A stretch of DNA of 64,000 nucleotides, taken from positions 372,001 through 436,000 of the forward strand of contig JAJCXR010000053.1 of the NCBI GenBank assembly GCA_029263315.1, given 5' to 3'. A program made the position numbers and the translations under genes. The notes under the pieces were generated by a model, which was not told where the DNA came from, ran no database searches, and saw only the letters and a list, made by a program, of their open reading frames with translations. The stretch is from Acidobacteriota bacterium (GTDB lineage Bacteria > Acidobacteriota > Thermoanaerobaculia > Multivoradales > J023). This document shows, one piece after another, positions 15,958 to 23,288 of the stretch (within the stretch, counting starts at the first letter, position 1; the number at the start of each line of letters is the position of its first letter).

Positions 15958-16969
15958 CGAGCGACCGCTCCTTCACTCCATGCAATTCTCGAAGTAGGGT
16001 CGGTATGGCGCGCTCCGTGTCCAGAGCTGGTAGCCAGCGGATCGCCCTTTCTTTGCGAAACCACGTCACTTGGCGCTTGGCATAGCGGCGTGTCGCTCGG
16101 ATGGTGTCATCCAGCGCAGCTTCCAAACTCCATTCACCCAAAACGTGCCTAACCAATTGACGGTAACCGATCGCCTGAAAGGCCGGCACCGTCGGAGCGA
16201 CTCCCCGCTCCAACAGCCCTTGAACTTCACTGACCCATCCGTCAGCCACCATGCCTTGAACGCGATCGGCGATGCGATCGTACAGGAGACCCCTCTGCAT
16301 CGTCAAACCGATTCGCCGGGCGGGCCATATGCCGTCGGCTGAAGGTTTTAGCCGTTGCCATTCGGAGATCGGTCGGCCGCTGGACAGAACCACCTCGAGG
16401 GCCCGCTGGATGCGCTGGCGATCCGCCGGAGCGAGGCGCTCGGCGCTATCCAGATCGAGCTCCCGGAGCCTCTCCAGGGCCACCTCCACGGGCATGGCAC
16501 GGACCTCCTGCCGCACCATCGCATCGATCTCCGGCAGCGGGCTCAGCCCATCCAGGAGAGCTCGGAAGTAGAGCCCGGTGCCGCCCACCAAGATGGCCAG
16601 CCGTCCCCGCCGCTGAATGTCTTCGATCGCCGAGGTCGCTCGACGGACGAATTCTCCGGCCGAGAACGCCTCCTCCGGCTGCAGAATGTCCACCAAATGA
16701 TGCGGCACCCGCCGCAACATGGAGCTTTCGGGTTTGGCGGTGCCGATGTCCAGCCCGCGATAGATCTGCAGGGCATCGGCGTTGACGATCTCCCCGTCCA
16801 GCTCTTCCGCCAAGCGCATGGCGAGGCGACTTTTTCCCGTCGCCGTGGCGCCCATGATCGCCACCACCGGGACGCGCTCGTCCGGGACGCGATCGTCCGG
16901 GACGCGATCGTCCGGGAAGCGCTCGTCCGGGGGGGGCTGTTGTGTGACTCGCTGCTCCGTCGTCTCCAT
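15944..16969 (-). CDS. miaA: tRNA dimethylallyltransferase
   Basis: MiaA transfers a dimethylallyl group to N6 of A37 in tRNAs that read UNN codons. The P-loop MGATATGKSRLA, NADALQIYRGLDIGTAKP and the DGLSPLPEID region are all present, and the enzyme body has normal length. The extra N-terminal stretch of about 33 residues before the first strand (VPVVAIMG) is unusual. It contains the pentapeptide repeat DERFP-DDRVP-DDRVP-DERVP, encoded by four 15-bp tandem copies (16869-16928). It is followed by hfq with a 14-nt overlap. Confidence 0.96.
   Translation of the reverse strand: METTEQRVTQQPPPDERFPDDRVPDDRVPDERVPVVAIMGATATGKSRLAMRLAEELDGEIVNADALQIYRGLDIGTAKPESSMLRRVPHHLVDILQPEEAFSAGEFVRRATSAIEDIQRRGRLAILVGGTGLYFRALLDGLSPLPEIDAMVRQEVRAMPVEVALERLRELDLDSAERLAPADRQRIQRALEVVLSSGRPISEWQRLKPSADGIWPARRIGLTMQRGLLYDRIADRVQGMVADGWVSEVQGLLERGVAPTVPAFQAIGYRQLVRHVLGEWSLEAALDDTIRATRRYAKRQVTWFRKERAIRWLPALDTERAIPTLLRELHGVKERSLDEQA
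16869..16928. repeat. Four-copy 15-bp tandem repeat in the 5' part of miaA
   Basis: Four consecutive 15-bp units of the form GGGACGCG(A/C)TCGTCC run from 16869 to 16928. They differ at only one or two positions, keep the frame, and add a charged pentapeptide repeat to the MiaA N-terminus. Confidence 0.9.
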
Positions 16970-17010
16970 GACTCATCCTAGCAGGCCGCCGCTGCAGTCC
17001 GATGCCAGGC

Positions 17011-19332
17011 TCAATGGCGGGACATCTCCATCCGCGGCGATCCCGGAAGCTCGATATGCAAGGGCCCGGTGGCCGGAAGACGCAATCGGATCAGCCCGGA
17101 AAGGTCGGTTCGCAGGACGACCGTACCGCTACCTCGCAAACGTTCCACCACCTCTCGGGCCGGATGGCCGTAGTGGTTGTCGACCCCCGCCGAGACCAGT
17201 GCCAAGCGCGGGCCCATGCCTTCTACAAAGGCGGCGCCGCTCGATGTCTTGGAACCGTGGTGGGCCACCTTGAGGATCTCCCCGGAGACCGCATCCCCTT
17301 GTCTCGCCAGGAGCTGACGCTCGCTCCGTTTCTCGATGTCACCGCTCAGCAGGACCCGGCGCCCGTGCACCCTCGCTTGCAGCACCAGCGAGCCATCGTT
17401 GCCCCGCCGTCGCTCGCCGGCAGGGGGATGAAGAACGCGCAGACGCCAGCGACCGAGGGTCCGTTGATCTCCCTGCCAAAGGGGACGCCAGCGCGGGCCG
17501 GCGGTGGTCAGCACCTCCGCCATGCATCCCTCGAGGGTGGCCAGCGGGCCCGTCCACAGCTCCTCCACCGGGAGATAGCGCAACAGGTCGCGGACCCCGC
17601 CACAATGATCGATGTCGCCATGGCTGACCAACACGGCGCTCAGGCGATGAATACCCAGGGACGCCATCAACGGCAGCAGAATTCTTCCCCCCGCGTCGCC
17701 GCGGCGCCACCCGCCACCGTCCACCAACAGCACCTCGTCCCCATCGCGCAACAAGATGGCATCTCCTTGTCCGACATCGATCATTTGCAATTCGGGCATT
17801 GCCGATAGCCGGTCGGCCGCCCCTCGCTGGACCAAGGCCAAGATCATCAGGCTGCCGAAGACGGCGCTGCGGCGCCCCGCTTGTCGACTCGCTCCGTCGA
17901 CCGCCAGTGAGCTGAGCCCCCAGGCCCCCCAAACCCAAAGCGTCAACATACAACCGACGGTGTCCCAGGGCAGCCAGGCGTAGCCGCCGACCGGAAGTTG
18001 GCTGAGCTGCGCCGGCAGAGCCGTCAACCGTTCGATGCACTGGACGGCCGGCCATGCCAGTGGGTTGCTCCAGGGAGTGCAGCTCAGGGCTGTCGCCAGC
18101 ACACAGCAGAGCAGCAACAGCGTCAACCATGGCAAAGCCAGGAGATTGAGGCCAAGGGCCATGGGATGTACCCCTCCGTGCAGCTGAATCATCCACGGCA
18201 GGGTCGCCAGTTGGGCCGCCAGGGACACCGCCAACGATTGTTTTAGCCAGGTGGGCCAGCGGCGTATCGGCCACCACTGGGAAGCGGACCAGCCGGGGGC
18301 CCACCAGAGAATGCCGGCGGTGGCTGAAACACTCAAGCGGAATCCCACGTCGAGCACCCACGCGGGATCTTCCAACAGCAGCAGGATCACCGTCACCGCC
18401 AAGGCGTTGCCCGGCTCCGGCGGTCGCGACAGGAGCAAGGCCCCCAGGGTCAACAGGGCCATCAAGGCCGCCCTGGAAATACTCGGTTGCGGACCCAACA
18501 AGCTGGAGTAAGCCAAGGCTCCCAAAGCGGCGAGGCACAGGCTGAGCTTCCAAGGCAACCACCGGCAAGCGCAGTAGATGGCACCGGTGATCAACCCCAA
18601 GTGCAATCCCGAGACCGCCAAGAGGTGTGCCAAGCCGAGACGACGCAAGGTCTGTTGCTCCGCCAAGGGCACCTGCTGGCGGTCCCCCAACATCAGGGCG
18701 CGCAGCCAGGCCAGCCCATGCTGGCTGAGCCCTTGCTGGGTCACCAGACGCTGACCGGCCATCTCGATACGCCGGTGGAGACCACGGGCCAGACGCCAAA
18801 CCCAACCTGACTGTGGCTCGATCTCCATCAAGCGCTCGCTCTTGAGATCGAAACGCCAGTTGCCGGGGGAGGCATACGGACCATTGGCCCGCGACGCGGC
18901 GCGACGCAGGTAGCCCTTGAGCCGCAGACGATCCCCCAAGCGGGGCCCCTGCTCTCCGGGCACGCTGATCCACAGGCGCCGATCGAAGGGGATGTCTTGC
19001 TCGCCCTGGCGCAGCGACTCGCCGGCCACCAGCAGTCGCCGACCTTCGTCCCCCGGCAAACCGTGGGAGACCGCCGTCCCCTCCAGAATCACCGGCCGTC
19101 GGTTATCGATGGTTTGGTCGAAGCGATGCTGCGAGTCGAGGCCGTTGCCCCGGTGCCACCAACCGAGAATCAGGGCCAGCAAGAGCCAGCCCGCCGGACG
19201 CCACAGGGCGATGGCCAGTAGGGCCAGAAGCCCCAGCCAAAGGCCTGCGATGGGCCACAGGGCGGGCGCCGTGCTGCAACCGATGAGCAAACCGAGGGCG
19301 GGGGCGAGGGCTGGAGTTGTCTTCCACCACAT
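17011..19332 (-). CDS. comEC: DNA internalization competence protein ComEC/Rec2
   Basis: This 773-residue inner-membrane channel would carry single-stranded DNA into the cytoplasm during transformation. It has an N-terminal OB-like domain (about 60-170), the competence membrane domain (about 200-480, beginning LGLAHLLAVSGLHLGLI), and a C-terminal metallo-beta-lactamase-like domain. That domain retains DVGQGDAILL, VLVSHGDIDHCGG, LLSGDIEK and VAHHGSKTSSG. The full three-domain layout is intact, suggesting function, but no ComEA or type IV pilus gene is in the window. It lies in the minus-strand housekeeping run, upstream of miaA. Confidence 0.95.
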   Translation of the reverse strand: MWWKTTPALAPALGLLIGCSTAPALWPIAGLWLGLLALLAIALWRPAGWLLLALILGWWHRGNGLDSQHRFDQTIDNRRPVILEGTAVSHGLPGDEGRRLLVAGESLRQGEQDIPFDRRLWISVPGEQGPRLGDRLRLKGYLRRAASRANGPYASPGNWRFDLKSERLMEIEPQSGWVWRLARGLHRRIEMAGQRLVTQQGLSQHGLAWLRALMLGDRQQVPLAEQQTLRRLGLAHLLAVSGLHLGLITGAIYCACRWLPWKLSLCLAALGALAYSSLLGPQPSISRAALMALLTLGALLLSRPPEPGNALAVTVILLLLEDPAWVLDVGFRLSVSATAGILWWAPGWSASQWWPIRRWPTWLKQSLAVSLAAQLATLPWMIQLHGGVHPMALGLNLLALPWLTLLLLCCVLATALSCTPWSNPLAWPAVQCIERLTALPAQLSQLPVGGYAWLPWDTVGCMLTLWVWGAWGLSSLAVDGASRQAGRRSAVFGSLMILALVQRGAADRLSAMPELQMIDVGQGDAILLRDGDEVLLVDGGGWRRGDAGGRILLPLMASLGIHRLSAVLVSHGDIDHCGGVRDLLRYLPVEELWTGPLATLEGCMAEVLTTAGPRWRPLWQGDQRTLGRWRLRVLHPPAGERRRGNDGSLVLQARVHGRRVLLSGDIEKRSERQLLARQGDAVSGEILKVAHHGSKTSSGAAFVEGMGPRLALVSAGVDNHYGHPAREVVERLRGSGTVVLRTDLSGLIRLRLPATGPLHIELPGSPRMEMSRH

Positions 19333-19421
19333 GTGGAGGAAGACGAAAAACCGAGCCCAATTCGGCTCCGGCAGGCGAAATGGCCAAAGTCACTCGATCT
19401 GAGGGTCCCCGAGACCCCGGG

Positions 19422-19450
19422 ACCTACTCCGACAGCACCTACTCCGACAG
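19422..19450. repeat. 15-bp tandem duplication spanning a stop codon
   Basis: The 14-mer ACCTACTCCGACAG occurs at 19422-19435 and again at 19437-19450, a 15-bp period. On the minus strand it duplicates the last codons and TAG stop of the gene ending at 19439, leaving a second copy just past the stop. Confidence 0.85.
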
Positions 19451-20098
19451 GGCTTCGGGGGAAAACAGGGACAGCATGGGCAGTCGCCATTGACGGCGTA
19501 GGTGCTGCTCCGTCAGGCGCTGCGCTGCCCGCTCCAACTCTTCCTTGGGGAGACGGCCGGCCAACTTGTCGCAGGACGCCTTGACCGTCGCCTCGAGGGC
19601 TAGGCGCTGCGCCTCAGGTAGGGCTCCGTGCAAGGCCTGCCGCAGCTCTTCGTCATATCCCTTGAGGGTCGCTTCCACGGCCTCTGGGGCACCGGTGAGG
19701 TCCAATAGGCGCTGCTCCCAGCTCTGGCGCCGGGGCAAATCCACCGGCAGGGCCCGCGCCAAAGCCGCCAGCCGGGCTTGAACATCGATATCCGGCGTCT
19801 CGAGCTCCGCCGCCGGGGCCAGCATCTCTCGACGCGTATTCCAGGCGCGCTCGATGGCGGACTGGAAGTACCGCAGGCTCGCTATTTTCTCTTTGCCCTC
19901 CTCGTCGCGACGCTCGAAGAGGGTCTCCAAAGTCTCGACGACGAGTTGGATAGGCACCCCCTGCTCAAACCAAGCGCGGGCCAACTGCCAGTCCCCCGAG
20001 CCCAGGGTGAGGGGCGAGCCACGCCATTCCAGGAAACACTCTTCGATGGCACGGAAATAACGATGGGCGGGGGAAACGGGTAAGGAACGGCTCGCCAT
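19439..20098 (-). CDS. Conserved-looking helical protein of unknown function
   Basis: I do not recognise this 219-residue protein. It has no signal peptide or membrane segment and is almost entirely helical and charged. The N-terminal part (YFRAIEECFLEWRG followed by WFEQGVPIQLVVETLETLF and SLRYFQSAIERAW) has the look of a helical DNA- or replication-associated module, but that is an impression only. The C-terminal part is coiled-coil-like. It starts one base after the coaX stop and is co-directional with comEC downstream, so it belongs to the same run. Confidence 0.75.
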   Translation of the reverse strand: MASRSLPVSPAHRYFRAIEECFLEWRGSPLTLGSGDWQLARAWFEQGVPIQLVVETLETLFERRDEEGKEKIASLRYFQSAIERAWNTRREMLAPAAELETPDIDVQARLAALARALPVDLPRRQSWEQRLLDLTGAPEAVEATLKGYDEELRQALHGALPEAQRLALEATVKASCDKLAGRLPKEELERAAQRLTEQHLRRQWRLPMLSLFSPEALSE

Positions 20099-20099
20099 C

Positions 20100-20903
20100 T
20101 CAACGCCGCTTGCGGTTGAGCTGGTAGATGATCTTCAGACCCAACAGGGTCAGCTGCTTATCGACCCGATGGATGTACTGCGAGCCTTCGGCGATCAATG
20201 TGGCTTGCCCACCGGTGGCGACCACGGTCTCGAGATCCGGCATTTCGTCGTGTAGGCGCTTCAAGATTCCGTCCACCAAGCCGGTATAGCCATAGTAGAT
20301 CCCGGACTGCATGGCCCCCACCGTATGACGGCCCACCAGGTGTTGGGGTTTGCGGATATCGATGCGGTAGAGCCGCGACGCCTGGGCAAAGAGCGCCTCC
20401 GACGAAATACTGATGCCCGGAGCGATGATACCGCCGGCGTACTCGCCTTCCCCATTGATCACATCAAAGGTGGTGGCGGTACCAAAGTCCACCACCACCA
20501 CCGGTGCCCCGTAGAGCTCGCGGGCCGCCACCGCATTGACGATGCGATCCGCCCCCACTTCGGCGGGATTGTCGTAGCGGATGGCCATGCCGGTACGAAT
20601 GCCCGGCTCGATGAACGTCGCCTCGGTGCCGAAATAGCGTTGCGCCAAGGCCACCAGGGTCGGATGTAGAGGCGGCACCACCGATGAGACCAAGAAACCA
20701 CAGGTGAGCATGGGATCGAGACCACAGCGACTGAACAACGGCAGGAGCAGCGCCCCGTATTCGTCGGCGGTGCGCTCACGGTCCGTCGACAACCGAAAGC
20801 TCTCCCTGAGCTCGCCGTCCTGCAGCACACCGAACACCGCGTTGGTATTGCCGACGTCCAGCAGCACCACCTGTTCTTGCGTTGCCTTGTCCTTAGTGGT
20901 CAC
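20100..20903 (-). CDS. coaX: Type III pantothenate kinase
   Basis: CoaX phosphorylates pantothenate in the first step of CoA synthesis. The protein (267 residues from GTG 20903) shows the ASKHA-fold motifs VVLLDVGNTNAVFG, the AEVGADRIVNAVAA segment, VVVVDFGTATTFDVI and GGIIAPGISIS, with VVATGG near the end. I chose the GTG at 20903 because GGAG sits 6 nt upstream; a TTG at 20936 would add 11 residues without a good SD. It lies just downstream of birA, a common CoaX neighbour. Confidence 0.95.
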   Translation of the reverse strand: MTTKDKATQEQVVLLDVGNTNAVFGVLQDGELRESFRLSTDRERTADEYGALLLPLFSRCGLDPMLTCGFLVSSVVPPLHPTLVALAQRYFGTEATFIEPGIRTGMAIRYDNPAEVGADRIVNAVAARELYGAPVVVVDFGTATTFDVINGEGEYAGGIIAPGISISSEALFAQASRLYRIDIRKPQHLVGRHTVGAMQSGIYYGYTGLVDGILKRLHDEMPDLETVVATGGQATLIAEGSQYIHRVDKQLTLLGLKIIYQLNRKRR

Positions 20904-20951
20904 AGAAAACTCCACGTCCGGGCCGCCAAGCCCCAATTCCGACCCGATGGG

Positions 20952-21758
20952 TCATAGACGGCCGCCAAGTTCGAGATCCCCGGCCGACAGCAAGCGCTCA
21001 CTGCTGGCGACATCGAGCCGTAGGAATCCATGTCGATTGAAACCGAGAAACTTTCCGACCACCACCTCGTCGCCAACCCGACAGCGCATCTCATCGCCTC
21101 GACGATGGATGGAAGACCGGCGGTATTCTTCGATGATGCTATCCCCCACCGGCCAATGGGCCAGCGAGTCGTCGACCGCCTCTACCAGGCGAAATGCCAC
21201 CTCTGGCAGCCCCAAGGACTCGACCCCTTCCGCCGCCAGGGAGGTGGCGTTGGGTTGCTCCAAGAGCGCCAGGTCAGGGCCGTAGTTGACGCCGAAGCCG
21301 ATGACCACGCTCGGATCCTCACCACCGTGCCGCAGGACATCGATCAGCAAACCCGCCAACTTGCGCCCGTCAACCCAAAGATCATTCGGCCAACGGATGC
21401 GGCAACGCCCATCGAGCAAGCCGTTCAACGAATCGCAGAGGGCTACGGAAATTAGAAGGGGCAGAACTTGTAGCCCCCCGCGGGTCAGTGTGGGGGGGAG
21501 GTGACGCACCAACGAAGCGTAAATACCGGCTCCCGGAGGGCTCGACCATCGCTTACCGCCGCGGCCGATACCGCCCTCTTGCCGCCAGGCCAGCACATCG
21601 AGCTCGGGGAACGACGCTTGTTCCAGCTGATGCTCCCGCAGCCATCTGCGAGCCATCACTTGGCTCGACGTCGTGTCTTCGAGGACCACCAGCCCCTTGC
21701 TTCGACGTGCCCAAAGGCACTGTAAGCCATGGGCATACTCTGCAAAGCTCGTCGTCAT
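20952..21758 (-). CDS. birA: Biotin--[acetyl-CoA-carboxylase] ligase, monofunctional
   Basis: BirA attaches biotin to the biotin carboxyl carrier protein via biotinyl-AMP. The 268-residue form starts directly with the catalytic domain and lacks the N-terminal HTH of E. coli BirA, so it should not be a repressor. The motifs GRGGKRWSSPPGAGIYASL, RIRWPNDLWVDGRKLAGLL and VVIGFGVNYG are clear. The ATG at 21758 is preceded by GGGAAGG; the frame stays open further upstream but without family similarity. It heads the minus-strand run with coaX. Confidence 0.93.
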   Translation of the reverse strand: MTTSFAEYAHGLQCLWARRSKGLVVLEDTTSSQVMARRWLREHQLEQASFPELDVLAWRQEGGIGRGGKRWSSPPGAGIYASLVRHLPPTLTRGGLQVLPLLISVALCDSLNGLLDGRCRIRWPNDLWVDGRKLAGLLIDVLRHGGEDPSVVIGFGVNYGPDLALLEQPNATSLAAEGVESLGLPEVAFRLVEAVDDSLAHWPVGDSIIEEYRRSSIHRRGDEMRCRVGDEVVVGKFLGFNRHGFLRLDVASSERLLSAGDLELGGRL

Positions 21759-21825
21759 CGCCTTCCCGCCCCCGAGAATCCAACCCCCGACAACACGACG
21801 GCCCTCGCTCCCGAGGGCCCATCGC

Positions 21826-21864
21826 TGAAAAAAAATCCCCGGCGGAAGACTCCGAGCTTCCGCC
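21826..21864 (-). terminator. Rho-independent terminator after the receiver-domain gene
   Basis: A perfect 8-bp stem (21841-21848 with 21857-21864, 8-nt loop) is followed on the minus strand by GGGGA and then eight Ts. It lies 12 nt past the stop of the gene at 21877. A second 8-bp GC hairpin lies further on, around 21800-21820. Confidence 0.85.
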
Positions 21865-21876
21865 AAAACATCCTGG

Positions 21877-23172
21877 CTACGACTCGATCTCGCTTTCCAG
21901 CTGGCGGATACGTTCCTTGATGACCACTTCCGCCAAATCCGGAACCACTTCCCAAGCCACCTCGCGCAATACTTTCTCGCTCAGTATTTCGGCCAGGCGG
22001 CGGGCGATGCGGTCGACATCCTGGTCCGACAGCGAGCCGTTCTGTACGGCGACCGGCTCAGCCGCCGGTGCCTCGGCGGCGGCGGGCTCTTCCGTCGCGG
22101 GCTCGGCAGCTTGCGGCGCAGCAGCTTGCGGTTCAGCAACCTGTGGCTCAGTAGCCTGCGGGGCAGCAGCCTGCGGGGCAGCAGCTTGCGGTGCAGCGAC
22201 CTGTGGTGCAGCAACCTGTGGCTCGGCAACGGGTTCCTCCACCGCCGGCGCGGCAGGGGCCGGCTGGCTGACGGCGGGTGGCGGCGGAACGGCTTCGGGA
22301 GCACTCTCCTCGAAGACCCCACCGCCGGACATGGCCGCCGGCTGGATCGGACCACTGAATGCGGCCGGTTGGATCGGGCCGTCAAAAACGGGGTATGCAG
22401 ATTCCGGAGGCGCCGGTGCGGCGGGCGCACCCTGCGTCGGCGGCTGCTCTTCTGCCAACAACGGCTGCGGCTCGTCTTCGGCCCCGGCGGAGGTTCCGTC
22501 GTCCTGTGGCATCGGCGTCGCGCCGCCAAAGGAAGCCGGCATCTCAGAAGCTTGGATGGTCGCCAAGGAAGGCTCGGTCTCAAGCGCAGGGGGCTGCGGC
22601 ATGGACGAGGCTTGCATGGTGGCCAAGGAAGGATCCGGAGCTGGCGGTAGGTCGGGCAGGGTCGGCAAATCCGGCGCCTCGCCCCAGGGTTCGGTCGGTT
22701 CGTAGGTGGCCGCCGCTTCCGACGGCAAGGTGACCGTCTCCGGAGGTGTGCCTGCTTCCCCTACGATGCCCGTCTGCACCGTATCCAAGGTCGGATCCCC
22801 GGCGCCGCCGGAGGTGGCGAGCAGGTTTTCCACCTTCTTGAGAAGCTCTTTGGAATCGAACGGCTTCTTGAGATGGTCATCGGCCCCCGAAGCGGCCGCC
22901 TTGCTCTCATCGAAATGTTCGAAGGTACCGACCAGCAGCAACACCGGAATTTGTGAATAGGTGTCTTTGCTCTTGCGGCACACTTCGTAGCCGTCGGCGC
23001 CTGGCATATGGACATCGGCGATGACCAAGTCCGGCCGAAGCTCGGGAAGCTGGGTCATGGCAGCGGTGCCGTCACCGACACCGACCACCCGGTAGTCCTT
23101 CCCTAGAAACGTGAGCTCCACGACCTTCTGGATAGTCACACTGTCGTCGGCGAGTAAGATCGTCTTGGCCAT
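21877..23172 (-). CDS. Receiver-domain protein with repetitive Pro/Ala linker and helical tail
   Basis: The 431 residues comprise an N-terminal receiver domain (1-120; LLADDS start, phospho-Asp 53 in IADVHMPG, Lys in LKKPFDS), a long Pro/Ala/Glu-rich linker (about 125-370) and a short helical C-terminal module (DVDRIARRLAEILSEKVLRE, then VVPDLAEVVIKERIRQLESE). The architecture resembles AglZ/FrzS-like or polarity-type receivers in which the linker spaces receiver and tail. The linker includes eight 15-bp units coding for an (A/E)-x-P-Q-x pattern. There is no DNA-binding domain. It is transcribed alone, with its own promoter (23206-23234) and terminator. Confidence 0.88.
   Translation of the reverse strand: MAKTILLADDSVTIQKVVELTFLGKDYRVVGVGDGTAAMTQLPELRPDLVIADVHMPGADGYEVCRKSKDTYSQIPVLLLVGTFEHFDESKAAASGADDHLKKPFDSKELLKKVENLLATSGGAGDPTLDTVQTGIVGEAGTPPETVTLPSEAAATYEPTEPWGEAPDLPTLPDLPPAPDPSLATMQASSMPQPPALETEPSLATIQASEMPASFGGATPMPQDDGTSAGAEDEPQPLLAEEQPPTQGAPAAPAPPESAYPVFDGPIQPAAFSGPIQPAAMSGGGVFEESAPEAVPPPPAVSQPAPAAPAVEEPVAEPQVAAPQVAAPQAAAPQAAAPQATEPQVAEPQAAAPQAAEPATEEPAAAEAPAAEPVAVQNGSLSDQDVDRIARRLAEILSEKVLREVAWEVVPDLAEVVIKERIRQLESEIES
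22106..22225. repeat. Eight-unit 15-bp tandem repeat in the receiver-protein linker
   Basis: Eight consecutive degenerate 15-bp units (consensus CAGCCTGCGGTGCAG on the plus strand) encode an Ala/Pro/Gln pentapeptide repeat. The units diverge mostly at codon third positions, so the array is older than the miaA one. Confidence 0.85.
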
Positions 23173-23205
23173 CGGCCCTCCAAGTTTCAGGACATTAACC
23201 GCGAT

Positions 23206-23234
23206 AAATTAGCACCACGGTTTCTTGTAGTCAA
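23206..23234 (-). promoter_or_regulatory. Sigma-70-type promoter for the receiver-domain gene
   Basis: On the minus strand TTGACT (23234-23229) is separated by exactly 17 nt from TAATTT (23211-23206), about 34 nt upstream of the ATG at 23172. The stretch is AT-rich in an otherwise GC-rich region. Confidence 0.65.
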
Positions 23235-23288
23235 ACAGAAGTCTCTTTATTTGTCGCGCTTTAGGATTGAGAGGCATCCTTACGACGC

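Noticed and set aside
22106..22225. CRISPR-like or minisatellite array
   Set aside because: Units are contiguous 15-mers without spacers and continue the reading frame as an Ala/Pro/Gln linker, so they are coding tandem repeats.
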